Shown piece after piece: positions 8,204 to 15,690 of a stretch of 24,215 nucleotides of DNA. A model generated the notes under the pieces. It saw only the letters and a program-made list of their open reading frames with translations, was not told the origin of the DNA and ran no database searches. The position numbers and the translations under genes are program-made. The stretch spans positions 1 through 24,215 of the forward strand of contig DATMYR010000073.1 in NCBI GenBank assembly GCA_035560815.1, in the 5' to 3' direction. This DNA is from UBA5314 sp035560815 (GTDB lineage: Bacteria; Bacillota; Syntrophomonadia; Syntrophomonadales; Syntrophomonadaceae). Position 1 is the stretch's first letter; each line of letters begins with the position of its first letter.

Positions 8204-9283
8204 CTACTCTTTCAAATCCGAGTAAATTTGGGCTACCCGGCCCTTAATGCCGATATAATCTTCGTCGTAATTCAAGAGCAGGTTTAGAGCATGCCGCACT
8301 ATAAACCCGGATGAATCCCGGGAAAAGTTCAGCACGCAACTCAGACAATAGGCCACCAAATATCCAGCACCAGTTTTATTAACTTCTTTAAGCCTTTGTT
8401 CGATAAGTTCCTCAGCTAGATCAGGCCGGAAATGCGATAGTTGACCTCCACTTCCGCAGCATGGTGATTTTTCTCGATTGCGTTCCATCTCAACTATGTT
8501 AAATCCAGCACCACATAATGCATTCCGAACTTGACCAGCGAAGAGTCCCTCGAATCGGTCTGGACACGAATCGTGCAATGTGCATATAGTTTTAGATTTA
8601 CTGGACTGTTCAAATTGGATAACTTCATAAATTGTGACTATCTCTATGCCAAGTGTTAGAAGAACCTCTCGAAGTTGATAATAACATCCAGGACAGCCAA
8701 CTATTAATCGTTTAACTCCTAATTGCTTTAGCTGTTCAATTAACCGCTGGTTCCATTCTTCTTTGCGCTTTGACATCCCCAATTGGTCAAGAGGCTTCCC
8801 GCAACACAGGGTTATTATCTGTTTACAATCGCATTGCTGCCTGATTTGGCTAAATGCTTCCCTTACCAGGCCAGGAGAATAGGTTAATAGAGTGCATCCC
8901 GGGAAAAAAGCAGTTTCCGAATTTTCATCTACTTCTAAATCATCGTAATCAATGTCGTAATGATTACGGTATAATGCCATAATATTGTCATCTTCATCAG
9001 GTAAAAAACAATCAAAGTCACCAGGATTAAACTCTTCCTTGTCTATAGCATCAATCCTGCGGGCCATGAACATCTCATCTGGCTTTAATTGGATAGGGCA
9101 ATTTATTTCGCATCTACCGCACAGAGAACAACTAAACGCCTCATCTATACGTACTCCGCGGGTAGCCATCTCGGCAGGCGATTCTTCTGTCTCGGATAAT
9201 AATTGGCACTCTTCTGAACAAAGGCCGCATCCTGCACATTCCGTTAATATTTTTAACTCTGCGCGAATTGTCTTCATTTCCAT
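8204..9283 (-). CDS. HdrD/GlpC-like iron-sulfur protein with two CCG domains
   Basis: The protein has about 359 residues. A ferredoxin-like N-terminus has two cluster motifs, Cys16-19-22-26 and Cys52-55-58-62. Two CCG (cysteine-rich) domains follow. The first runs from 'FFPGC' through 'LCCGKPLDQ' to 'GCPGCYYQ'. The second runs from 'LHDSCPDRF' through 'SPCCGSGGQ' to 'YCLSCVLNF'. This is the layout of heterodisulfide reductase subunit D and related GlpC, LutA and dissimilatory electron-transfer proteins, where CCG domains bind an unusual [4Fe-4S] cluster acting on thiol/disulfide couples or quinones. No membrane segment or flavin domain is present, so a partner is needed. ATG at 9283 follows GAGGAAAG by about 11 bases; TTG at 9319 is unlikely. 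It lies 39 bases after the DUF2064 gene and ahead of the DUF169-ferredoxin gene. Confidence 0.9.
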   Translation of the reverse strand: MEMKTIRAELKILTECAGCGLCSEECQLLSETEESPAEMATRGVRIDEAFSCSLCGRCEINCPIQLKPDEMFMARRIDAIDKEEFNPGDFDCFLPDEDDNIMALYRNHYDIDYDDLEVDENSETAFFPGCTLLTYSPGLVREAFSQIRQQCDCKQIITLCCGKPLDQLGMSKRKEEWNQRLIEQLKQLGVKRLIVGCPGCYYQLREVLLTLGIEIVTIYEVIQFEQSSKSKTICTLHDSCPDRFEGLFAGQVRNALCGAGFNIVEMERNREKSPCCGSGGQLSHFRPDLAEELIEQRLKEVNKTGAGYLVAYCLSCVLNFSRDSSGFIVRHALNLLLNYDEDYIGIKGRVAQIYSDLKE

Positions 9284-9322
9284 AATCGTTTCTTTCCTCG
9301 CTCTGCTTTCAATTCCCAATTG

Positions 9323-10147
9323 CTAACGCTGGGGAGGAGCGGCTATCGATTCAAGTCCCAGATCTTCTAATAAAACCTTAATGGTTCGTTTGGGGGAAAT
9401 TACATTTGAATCATACTCTTCTGCCAACCGTAATGCTCTTATCACTGGTATATGACTGGCCAGGTCTACAGGAATATCGAGATCCGGCACCATCTCAATA
9501 ACCCCCAGGGGAATGTTTTTGTCTATAGCCTTTTGAACCAACATATCTAGAGCCGTGATTCCGTCATTATTGTAGAAAACATGGTTAAAATCAAAGGGTG
9601 TTGTGCATGTAAAACCCACGATTGAGAAGCCCCCTTCCTGGCAAGAAGCTTCTACTAGAGCAGCTCCGATATCTCCGTCTTCCTTTTGAGCTGCAGCGCG
9701 ACCGCGATTGCTAAGAGACAACTCTATCATTTTAATCATGGCATTTTGAATGATGTATGGCTGAAGACTGGGCAGGTCACCTCCAATAATTAACAAACTA
9801 TCCGCCAGCCTTTCGAGCTTACCATCTCTAAGAACATAATCAGCCGCATACTGTATGCACTGGTCGAAAATCCCCCCTTGATCAGGGAACAACTCCTTTA
9901 TCTCCTGAGGCTTGGAGACACGCTGCAAAAGCTTCCTTAAATAATCCTCATCCCCTCCGCGATTGTAACAAATATATATATCTCCACAATTAGCGAAGAT
10001 GCAGCTGTCGATAACGTCTAATAAACATGCTTCATATACGTCTTTAGCTTCCTCTGGGGTTAACATTCCGCCCCGATCGATAGTTAATCTAGTCTTAATA
10101 TCTCCTGCTTTAGGTACCTTGGTAAAAACTACAATTGCATTTTTCAT
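9323..10147 (-). CDS. DUF2064 (TIGR04282-type) nucleotidyl/glycosyltransferase-fold protein, copy 2
   Basis: A 274-residue protein of the GT-A-like family whose members begin with 'AIVVFTKVPKAGDIKTRLT'; the KTRL loop is the presumed nucleotide-binding element. 'LLIIGGDLPSL' near residue 120 is the acidic metal-binding region that corresponds to DxD in this fold. It aligns by eye over its full length with the protein at 11540-12379: 'YEACLLDVIDSCI', 'GFTCTTPF', and 'DIPVDLASHIPVIRALRLAEEYD'. AGGGGG lies seven bases before ATG. The biochemical role is unknown. The fold is shared with MobA/MocA cofactor nucleotidyltransferases and glycosyltransferases, and the setting among molybdenum cofactor genes favours a nucleotidyl role, as inference. 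It is second in the mobB transcript. Confidence 0.85.
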   Translation of the reverse strand: MKNAIVVFTKVPKAGDIKTRLTIDRGGMLTPEEAKDVYEACLLDVIDSCIFANCGDIYICYNRGGDEDYLRKLLQRVSKPQEIKELFPDQGGIFDQCIQYAADYVLRDGKLERLADSLLIIGGDLPSLQPYIIQNAMIKMIELSLSNRGRAAAQKEDGDIGAALVEASCQEGGFSIVGFTCTTPFDFNHVFYNNDGITALDMLVQKAIDKNIPLGVIEMVPDLDIPVDLASHIPVIRALRLAEEYDSNVISPKRTIKVLLEDLGLESIAAPPQR

Positions 10148-10243
10148 TTCATATCCCCCTGCTTTTGAGCCGCACTCTTTTCTTAAGCCTCAATACATAC
10201 CTGTGTTGCATCAGCGTGTGATTTGCTCTGCAAGTTATTTTTT

Positions 10244-10762
10244 CTAATGTTTTGCTTTTTTCAGACCGGCAACATACTTTTTGATCTCGGAAACAATCCC
10301 ACTTGCATCATTAATGTCATAACAAGGAACACCAATGTCCCAGTAAACATCACTGGCGATTGCCAACCGATTAACGGGTTCAGGAAGAAGATCGCGATGA
10401 ACTTCTGACCGAGAAACTTCAATTGCAGGTTTGCCACTTTGCTTGAACCCTTCGGTCAGGATTAGATCGACATCAGGTAACAAGTCGATGACTTCTTCCA
10501 GGCTCTTTTCATTGTTAACCTTCTCAATCATAGCCACTTTGCCCGGTGAAGAAATAGCCACCACATCAGCCCCTGCTTCGGCTATTCTCCAGCTGTCTTT
10601 ACCTGGTTTATCCATGTCAAATCTGTGAGCATCGTGTTTTATCACAGCAATTCTATATCCATCTGATTTAAGTTGTCTTATAACCTTTTCCAGAAGAGTC
10701 GTCTTCCCCGATCCAGATTTCGCTATAAATGAAATTATCGGTATATTGCTCTTTTCTGTCAT
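10244..10762 (-). CDS. mobB: Molybdopterin-guanine dinucleotide biosynthesis adaptor MobB
   Basis: A P-loop GTPase that assists MobA in adding GMP to molybdopterin to make bis-MGD, the cofactor form used by DMSO-reductase-type enzymes. The Walker A motif 'AKSGSGKTT' is at residues 14-22. 'VIKHDAHRFDMDKPGKDSWR' is the conserved MobB region, and 'LILTEGFKQSGKPAIEV' is the family Walker-B-like segment. At 172 residues it is a standalone, full-length MobB. GGAGG lies about nine bases before ATG. It is the first gene of its transcript, about 80 bases downstream of the predicted sigma-54 start site. No MobA with its usual LAGGxSxRMG loop is visible in the window. Confidence 0.92.
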   Translation of the reverse strand: MTEKSNIPIISFIAKSGSGKTTLLEKVIRQLKSDGYRIAVIKHDAHRFDMDKPGKDSWRIAEAGADVVAISSPGKVAMIEKVNNEKSLEEVIDLLPDVDLILTEGFKQSGKPAIEVSRSEVHRDLLPEPVNRLAIASDVYWDIGVPCYDINDASGIVSEIKKYVAGLKKAKH

Positions 10763-10829
10763 ATGCTGACTCCTCCTCTTCGTGCGTTTCGTATCAACGT
10801 TCCTATTATAATGAAAGTGATTATTTCGG

Positions 10830-10922
10830 TTAGACCCATTTGTTAAGTATCAATGCAATAACTGTGCCATGAGCTATTATGCTCCCGAGTACCGCTAAAT
10901 TCGCATCTATAAGTTCATCCAT
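10830..10922 (-). CDS. Possible 30-residue hydrophobic peptide overlapping the mobB promoter
   Basis: An open frame from ATG 10922 to TAA 10830 encodes 30 residues. It begins with an acidic 'MDELIDANLAVLGSI' and continues as a hydrophobic stretch, consistent with a single membrane helix. The Shine-Dalgarno is weak (GGAA about seven bases upstream). The sigma-54 site lies inside this frame, so a transcript from that promoter would not include it; only read-through from the mogA transcript would. It may be chance. Apart from this frame and the promoter elements, 10763-11013 shows nothing else. Confidence 0.22.
   Translation of the reverse strand: MDELIDANLAVLGSIIAHGTVIALILNKWV
10854..10869 (-). 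promoter_or_regulatory. Sigma-54 (RpoN) -24/-12 promoter for the mobB transcript
   Basis: The minus strand reads TGGCACAGTTATTGCA, which matches TGGCAC-N5-TTGCA fully, with GG-N10-GC spacing. The predicted start is near 10843, leaving an 80-base leader before mobB. It is the best of three such sites in the window. A TATAAT at 10805-10810 downstream has no recognisable -35 element. Confidence 0.8.
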
Positions 10923-10941
10923 AGATTATTTCCAACTCATT

Positions 10942-10956
10942 GTCCCATTTTGGGAA
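10942..10956. promoter_or_regulatory. Candidate enhancer-binding-protein site upstream of the mobB promoter
   Basis: GTCCCATTTTGGGAA contains the perfect dyad TCCCA-TTT-TGGGA (10943-10955). Its centre is about 106 bases upstream of the predicted sigma-54 start. It has the same architecture and central CATTTTG as the palindrome upstream of the riboswitch promoter. The spacing is appropriate for an activator site, but the function is inferred. Confidence 0.35.
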
Positions 10957-11013
10957 TTCTGTGGTTTTGAAATGGAGAAGCAGGTTTATAGCATGGAGCA
11001 CCCCCAGGACAAA

Positions 11014-11502
11014 TCATGCCTGCCCGCATTCGCTATTCGCACCCAGGAGCGTATCCAGGCCATGACCAAGCGCCGGTAGAATTGCTTCCAGGGATTCACG
11101 AACTCCTTTAACGCTGCCAGGTAAATTGATAATAAGCGTATTCCCTCTAACTCCCGCAACTCCTCTGGCCAACATAGCCCGGTTTGTTCGCTGAAGTCCG
11201 TAGTATCTAATCGCTTCTGGAATGCCAGGTGCAATTTTTTCGATAACCTTAAGAGTCGCTTCTGGTGTGACATCTCGCTTAGAAAAGCCGGTCCCACCAG
11301 AAGTCAGGAGAAGATTCAGAGAAAGGCTGTCACAAGCATACTTTAACTTTTCCGTAATGATATCCTTTTCGTCCGGAATCATTTCATAGTAACCCACGCT
11401 ATAGTCAGGACCAAGCATTTGCTTAATTTGCGGCCCGCTAAGGTCCTCTCGTTCCCCACGCGAGCCTTTATCGCTCATAATCAAGATTCCTACATTATAC
11501 AT
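11014..11502 (-). CDS. mogA: Molybdopterin adenylyltransferase-like protein MogA/MoaB
   Basis: Adenylylates molybdopterin to MPT-AMP, the form that MoeA uses for metal insertion. The MoCF domain fills the 162 residues: 'GILIMSDKGSRGEREDLSG', 'LLTSGGTGFSKRDVTPEAT', and the terminal 'NTLIINLPGSVKGVRESLEA' with the family's substrate-binding loops. Start ATG 11502 has GGAGG seven bases upstream; the frame extends further to 11586 but that part overlaps the preceding gene and is not family-like. It is the last recognised gene of the riboswitch-controlled operon, 37 bases after the DUF2064 gene. MogA and MoaB are hard to tell apart by eye, so the symbol is provisional. Confidence 0.9.
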   Translation of the reverse strand: MYNVGILIMSDKGSRGEREDLSGPQIKQMLGPDYSVGYYEMIPDEKDIITEKLKYACDSLSLNLLLTSGGTGFSKRDVTPEATLKVIEKIAPGIPEAIRYYGLQRTNRAMLARGVAGVRGNTLIINLPGSVKGVRESLEAILPALGHGLDTLLGANSECGQA

Positions 11503-11539
11503 ATCGCTTCCTCCATTTACACCAATGGCCAACAAGAGT

Positions 11540-12379
11540 TCATGCCGTTTTAAACGTGAAAGGCAAAGCCGAATTGCATAAACCATTTTTCTCCAGAAAA
11601 AACAAAGTTCTCAAAGGCGGGAATACGTTATCATCGTAACGGGCTGAAATTTGCATCGCTCTAAGACCCGGGATCAATCCGGTCAGGTCTGCTGGAATAT
11701 CTATATCCGGAGCCATTTCGACCATACCAAAAGGTATTTTTCGTTCACAGGCTTTATTAACAAGCACGTCCATAGCTGTTAAGTAATCCTGGTTATAAAA
11801 AATGCCTGCAATGGAAAACGGAGTTGTACAGGTATGCCCAATGATATTAAATCCGCCTTCCTGATCTGCACTCGCAACGATTGCCGCCCCAATATGTTCC
11901 CCTTTTCCGAATGTGGAACTGGCTAGAGATAGCCCGCCTGAACTACCCGCTAAAGCATGTAGCTTACTCATCGAATCCTTTATAACTCTCGGTTGAAGCC
12001 CGATAACGTCGCCGCCAATAAGGAGGACGTTGTCCGCCAGCCTGTCTTTATGCCCGCGCCTCAAAATATAATCGAAGGCATATTGCATGGCCTGGTCGAA
12101 CGTGCCTCCCTTATCGGTAAAAATCTTTTTAATGAACCTGGGTTTAGGCAATTTGCTCATTAACTGTTTGAAGTAATCGCCGTTGCCTCCAGCGTTCAGA
12201 CAAATGTATACATCTGCGCACTGTGAAACAATACAGGAGTCAATGACATCAAGTAGACATGCTTCATAAAAATCCCTGGCCTGCTCCCGGGTAAAGATTC
12301 CACCCCGTTCCGTAGTGAGCCGGGTTTTTGTGTCGCCAGCCCTGGGCACCTTGGTAAAGACGACAACAGCATTTCGCAC
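11540..12379 (-). CDS. DUF2064 (TIGR04282-type) nucleotidyl/glycosyltransferase-fold protein, copy 1
   Basis: A 279-residue paralogue of the protein at 9323-10147. It shares the N-terminal 'VVVFTKVPRAGDTKTRLT' loop, 'LLIGGDVIGLQPRVI' in the acidic metal-binding region, 'GHTCTTPF', and 'DIDIPADLTGLIPGLRAMQI'. GTG 12379 is the start, with AGGAGG nine bases upstream. It lies inside the molybdenum cofactor operon between the MOSC gene and mogA. DUF2064 proteins have a GT-A-like fold and are sometimes named for arsenosugar synthesis, but no arsenic gene is present. In this setting a cofactor nucleotidyltransferase role replacing or adding to MobA is worth considering, as inference only. In both copies the GD of the presumed DxD region is kept, while the residues after it differ (GGDLPSL versus GGDVIGL). 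Confidence 0.86.
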   Translation of the reverse strand: MRNAVVVFTKVPRAGDTKTRLTTERGGIFTREQARDFYEACLLDVIDSCIVSQCADVYICLNAGGNGDYFKQLMSKLPKPRFIKKIFTDKGGTFDQAMQYAFDYILRRGHKDRLADNVLLIGGDVIGLQPRVIKDSMSKLHALAGSSGGLSLASSTFGKGEHIGAAIVASADQEGGFNIIGHTCTTPFSIAGIFYNQDYLTAMDVLVNKACERKIPFGMVEMAPDIDIPADLTGLIPGLRAMQISARYDDNVFPPLRTLFFLEKNGLCNSALPFTFKTA

Positions 12380-12418
12380 AACAGCTTGCCTCCTGATCTT
12401 TCTTATTCCCCTGCCTAT

Positions 12419-12910
12419 TTATAGGATATGCATAGCTCTTTTATGATCCTGAACATCCTGAATAGCAACAGAAGATGAGAGAACCTCAATATCGTCTCCA
12501 GTTGTGACCAGTCCACCTGTAATAACCCGGGCGAATATTCCCTCCCGGGGCATAACACAATCTCCAACCTGCTGTCTGATCGCACAGCCATGATGGCATT
12601 CTTTACCGATTTGAGTTACCTCCAGCTCCACTTCCTGGCCCACACGCATCATCGTCCCAATCGGAAGTGTAAATAACTCAAAACCTTCGATATTCAGATT
12701 CTCAGCAAAGTCGCCAAAACCTACGTCAGCACCCATATCTCTCATTTTATTAACACTATCGATGGACAGTAAACTCACCTGCCGATGCCAGGGACCACTG
12801 TGCGCATCTCCGGATATTCCGTGGCCTTGAATAAATAACGCCTTCCCCATGTCAATCTTCTTTTCGCCCTTTTTGGAGCTGATACAAACTGCTAAAACTT
12901 TGCCTTTCAT
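12419..12910 (-). CDS. MOSC-domain protein
   Basis: MOSC domains (from molybdenum cofactor sulfurase C-termini) bind molybdenum cofactor or carry sulfur for metal-sulfur cluster assembly. The 163 residues are essentially one MOSC domain: 'GHGISGDAHSGPWHRQVSLL', 'FGDFAENLNIEGFEL', 'IGKECHHGCAIRQQVGDC' and 'REGIFARVITGG'. The Cys/His-rich 'KECHHGC' includes the conserved cysteine that carries sulfur in relatives. The start overlaps the moaC stop by ATGA, so the two are translationally coupled. It probably acts in late cofactor handling, such as sulfuration or trafficking, but the exact reaction is not assigned. Confidence 0.9.
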   Translation of the reverse strand: MKGKVLAVCISSKKGEKKIDMGKALFIQGHGISGDAHSGPWHRQVSLLSIDSVNKMRDMGADVGFGDFAENLNIEGFELFTLPIGTMMRVGQEVELEVTQIGKECHHGCAIRQQVGDCVMPREGIFARVITGGLVTTGDDIEVLSSSVAIQDVQDHKRAMHIL

Positions 12911-13389
12911 GACTGCGCCTCCTTCACCATATGTCCACTTTTACCTCCGTCTTTTTCCAAAAGAGAAATCCCTTCAATATTTATCCACCGATCAACCGCC
13001 TTGCACATGTCATAAACCGTAAGTGCAGCAACGGTTACGGCAGATAGAGCTTCCATTTCCACCCCTGTCTTTCCGCTGGTTTTTACCAAAGATTCAATTC
13101 GGAGTCGAGATTGGGCTTCATCAAATGTGAAGCTGATATCAATTCCATGTAACATTAGCGGATGGCACATGGGGATCATATCGGAGGTTTTCTTGGCGCC
13201 CATGATGCCAGCCACCTGTGCCACCGCCAGCACATCACCTTTTTTGATTCCTCCGTTTTTTATGAGTTCCAGGGTGGCGGGAAGCATGACTACAAAAGCC
13301 TCAGCTCTGGCCCATCTTTCAGTATCCGTCTTTCCTGTCACGTCCACCATGCAAGCGCGTCCCTGATCATTCAAATGAGTCAGCTTCAT
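12907..13389 (-). CDS. moaC: Cyclic pyranopterin monophosphate synthase MoaC
   Basis: Converts the MoaA product, 3',8-cyclo-7,8-dihydro-GTP, to cPMP in the first stage of molybdenum cofactor synthesis. Family motifs are all present: 'MVDVTGKTDTERWARAEA', 'KKGDVLAVAQVAGIMGAKKT', 'IPMCHPLMLHGID', and 'KTGVEMEALSAVTVAALTVY' with the active-site Lys and Glu region. The length of about 160 residues is standard. ATG 13389 is six bases after GGGGG; an ATG at 13395 overlaps the moaA stop (ATGA), so either start gives tight coupling with moaA. Confidence 0.96.
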   Translation of the reverse strand: MKLTHLNDQGRACMVDVTGKTDTERWARAEAFVVMLPATLELIKNGGIKKGDVLAVAQVAGIMGAKKTSDMIPMCHPLMLHGIDISFTFDEAQSRLRIESLVKTSGKTGVEMEALSAVTVAALTVYDMCKAVDRWINIEGISLLEKDGGKSGHMVKEAQS

Positions 13390-13391
13390 AC

Positions 13392-14372
13392 TCATCCCCC
13401 TATTTGAACCATTTTCCGGTAGTTATCTTTTCCCCATCCGCTCTGCATTTCGTGGCGGTTTGGTTTGCTTAAAATGGCTTTCACAAACAATTTGGTCAAC
13501 TGTTCATTGCTATCACTATTGAGCAATGCCATTTTAAGATCTATTTCTTTATTGTGGTATAGGCAGCTTCTTAAACGGCCGTCAGCAGTCATGCGGATAC
13601 GATTACACTGGCCACAAAAATGATTGCTAATAGGACTTATAAAGCCAACCGATCCCTGTCCCCCGGTCAGATGATAATATTGAGCCGGTCCGTATCCAAT
13701 GATTCCTTTGCCGGGAGTGATATCATAATTGCATACGATTTGTCTGCGAATGTCGGCTGTTGCAACTGTTTTGTCTGCGCTGTAGAAAGAAAGATCCCCA
13801 ATAGGCATAAACTCAATGAATCGCACATGTATCGGATTATTATAAGCAAGCGCTACAAAATCCATAATTTCGTCATCATTAAAGCCCTTTATGACAACCA
13901 CATTCAGTTTTACCGGGTGCAGTTCCAGACTTATAGCCATGTCAATAGCATTGCGAATGTCTGGTAAATCAGTACTCCGGGTAATATATTTAAGCCGTTC
14001 ATCAACCAGTGAATCAAGGCTAAAGTTCACCCGTTTGAGGCCGGCATTTTTTAAATCTTTAGCCATCCGTGCAAATAGAGTACCATTGGTGGTTATCGAT
14101 AGATCATCGATTTCTTCAATTCCAGCTATGTCTTCAACCAGCTTGACAATGTTTTTTCTAACCAGGGGTTCTCCTCCGGTCAGTCTAACTTTCCGAATAC
14201 CTACCTGGGCACCAGCTTTTACAATCCGATAAATTTGTTCAAAGGGCAGGATATTGTTGTGTCCTTTTTCCTCAACCCCCTCTGCCGGCATGCAATACCG
14301 GCACCGCAAATTACATTTGTCGGTAACAGAAATACGTAAATAGTCTACAACTCGGCCATTCCTGTCCAGCAC
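13392..14372 (-). CDS. moaA: GTP 3',8-cyclase MoaA (radical SAM)
   Basis: Radical SAM enzyme that rearranges GTP to start molybdenum cofactor synthesis. The SAM cluster motif 'CNLRCRYC' is near residue 20. 'VRLTGGEPLVRKN' and 'FSLDSL' follow. The second, substrate-binding cluster is 'CGQCNRIRMTADGRLRSC' near the C-terminus. The protein ends in GG, the double-glycine tail that is important in MoaA. GTG 14372 is chosen because GGGGG lies eight bases upstream; GTG 14381 would overlap that signal and add three residues. The gap to the moeA stop is a few bases. Confidence 0.96.
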   Translation of the reverse strand: MLDRNGRVVDYLRISVTDKCNLRCRYCMPAEGVEEKGHNNILPFEQIYRIVKAGAQVGIRKVRLTGGEPLVRKNIVKLVEDIAGIEEIDDLSITTNGTLFARMAKDLKNAGLKRVNFSLDSLVDERLKYITRSTDLPDIRNAIDMAISLELHPVKLNVVVIKGFNDDEIMDFVALAYNNPIHVRFIEFMPIGDLSFYSADKTVATADIRRQIVCNYDITPGKGIIGYGPAQYYHLTGGQGSVGFISPISNHFCGQCNRIRMTADGRLRSCLYHNKEIDLKMALLNSDSNEQLTKLFVKAILSKPNRHEMQSGWGKDNYRKMVQIGG

Positions 14373-14386
14373 CTTACCCACCCCCT

Positions 14387-15679
14387 TTACATTGCAATAA
14401 CATTCGCAGCCAAACCGGGAACAACCGTATTGCTGAACCCTTCTTCACTTGTTTGATCAAGTCTGCCAACTAGAAAACCAGATACAGTTTGCCCAAACAC
14501 AACTGGAGGACTCCCCGCCGGAATATCGACCAGCACGTTGCAATCAATCATCGACATTAACACACCATTGGCCTGGTTACCCGTGAGTTTTACTACATTT
14601 CTTCCCTCTTCACGCATCAATCGGGCGCGCAGGAATCTTCGGCCCTGACTGGATTTAGGAAAGTTATCAACCATTATTCCCTGAAATTTGGGAGGAAAAA
14701 TTTCTTTCATACCCATTAACTTTTTAATTAAGGGCACCACAATCAAATCAAAGGTTACCATGGCTGCAGCCGGATTTCCGGAAAGACCGATAATAAACTT
14801 GCCATTTTTTATTGCTGCTAACATTGGCGATCCTGGCTTTATGGAAACACCGTGGAAAAGGATTTGAGCTCCAACCCTGCGAAAGGAGTCTTTGACAATG
14901 TCGTAGTCCCCTGTGGAAGCTCCTCCAGTTGTGATAACAATATCTGCAATCTCAAGCCCCTTCTTTAACCGGGCGGCTGTAGCATCCACCTCATCCGGTG
15001 CAATTCCCAAATCAACCGGGGTCGCTCCCAATTCCTTGCACTGGGCGGAAAGTCCATAGAGCGAGCTGTTATATATTTTTCCGGCTTGAATTTGACGGGT
15101 CGGGTCTATCAGCTCATCACCGGTACTGAAAATTGCAATTCTTACTTTTCGATAAACCGGTACCCGGTTAATCCCAAGTCCAGCAAATACTGCTGTCATA
15201 GCCGGTGTGATTGTCGTCCCTTTCACGGCTATAACATCACCCTGGTTCACATCTTCTCCAATTGGTACGATATTTTCACCCGGGGTTATCGTATGAGAAA
15301 TAGTAAGTGATCCCTCATATCTATGCACATCTTCCCATTTAACAACTGAATCAGCACCGTGCGGAATTGGCGCACCGGTCATTACTTTTATCGTCGTACC
15401 TTGAGTCACTTCCATTTCTGCTTCAAAACCAGCACGTATTTCTTCAATCACTTCTAATCTAATTTGATGATGTGGAGATACTGACCGGGTGTCACTCGCT
15501 ATCAGTGCATAACCGTCCATAGCTGACTTCGCAAAATGAGGAATACTATGCGGTGCAATAATGTCTTTACTCAAAATCCTTCCAGTTGCGTAAGTGAGTG
15601 GCACCTTTGCTATACCAAGGGGTAGGGCTATATCCGAAAGTAGTTCCTGTGCTGTTTCTAACGAAATGTTTTTGAACAT
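14387..15679 (-). CDS. moeA: Molybdopterin molybdenumtransferase MoeA
   Basis: Inserts molybdate into adenylylated molybdopterin. About 430 residues with the full MoeA layout: the N-terminal domain includes 'HSIPHFAKSAMDGYALIASD' and 'IKVMTGAPIPHGADSVV'. The MoCF domain has 'IFSTGDELI', 'ITTGGASTGDYDIVKDSF', 'GVSIKPGSPMLAA' and 'IIGLSGNPAAAMVTFDLI'. A C-terminal beta-barrel domain closes the protein. ATG 15679 is supported by AGGAGGTG six bases upstream, and the 23 residues that the frame adds before it are not family-like. It follows the MoeA-like gene by 11 bases. Confidence 0.96.
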   Translation of the reverse strand: MFKNISLETAQELLSDIALPLGIAKVPLTYATGRILSKDIIAPHSIPHFAKSAMDGYALIASDTRSVSPHHQIRLEVIEEIRAGFEAEMEVTQGTTIKVMTGAPIPHGADSVVKWEDVHRYEGSLTISHTITPGENIVPIGEDVNQGDVIAVKGTTITPAMTAVFAGLGINRVPVYRKVRIAIFSTGDELIDPTRQIQAGKIYNSSLYGLSAQCKELGATPVDLGIAPDEVDATAARLKKGLEIADIVITTGGASTGDYDIVKDSFRRVGAQILFHGVSIKPGSPMLAAIKNGKFIIGLSGNPAAAMVTFDLIVVPLIKKLMGMKEIFPPKFQGIMVDNFPKSSQGRRFLRARLMREEGRNVVKLTGNQANGVLMSMIDCNVLVDIPAGSPPVVFGQTVSGFLVGRLDQTSEEGFSNTVVPGLAANVIAM

Positions 15680-15690
15680 ATATCCACCTC

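Noticed and set aside
10805..10810. TATAAT on the minus strand as a sigma-70 promoter for mobB
   Set aside because: No TTGACA-like element lies 16-18 bases upstream and there is no extended -10. The sigma-54 site just upstream is a far better match.
11503..11586. N-terminal extension of the MogA/MoaB frame to 11586
   Set aside because: The extension overlaps the preceding gene, is not family-like, and ATG 11502 has a clear GGAGG seven bases upstream.
11540..12379. Arsenosugar biosynthesis role for the DUF2064 proteins
   Set aside because: The family is sometimes named this way, but no arsenic methyltransferase or other ars gene is in the window; the context is molybdenum cofactor synthesis.
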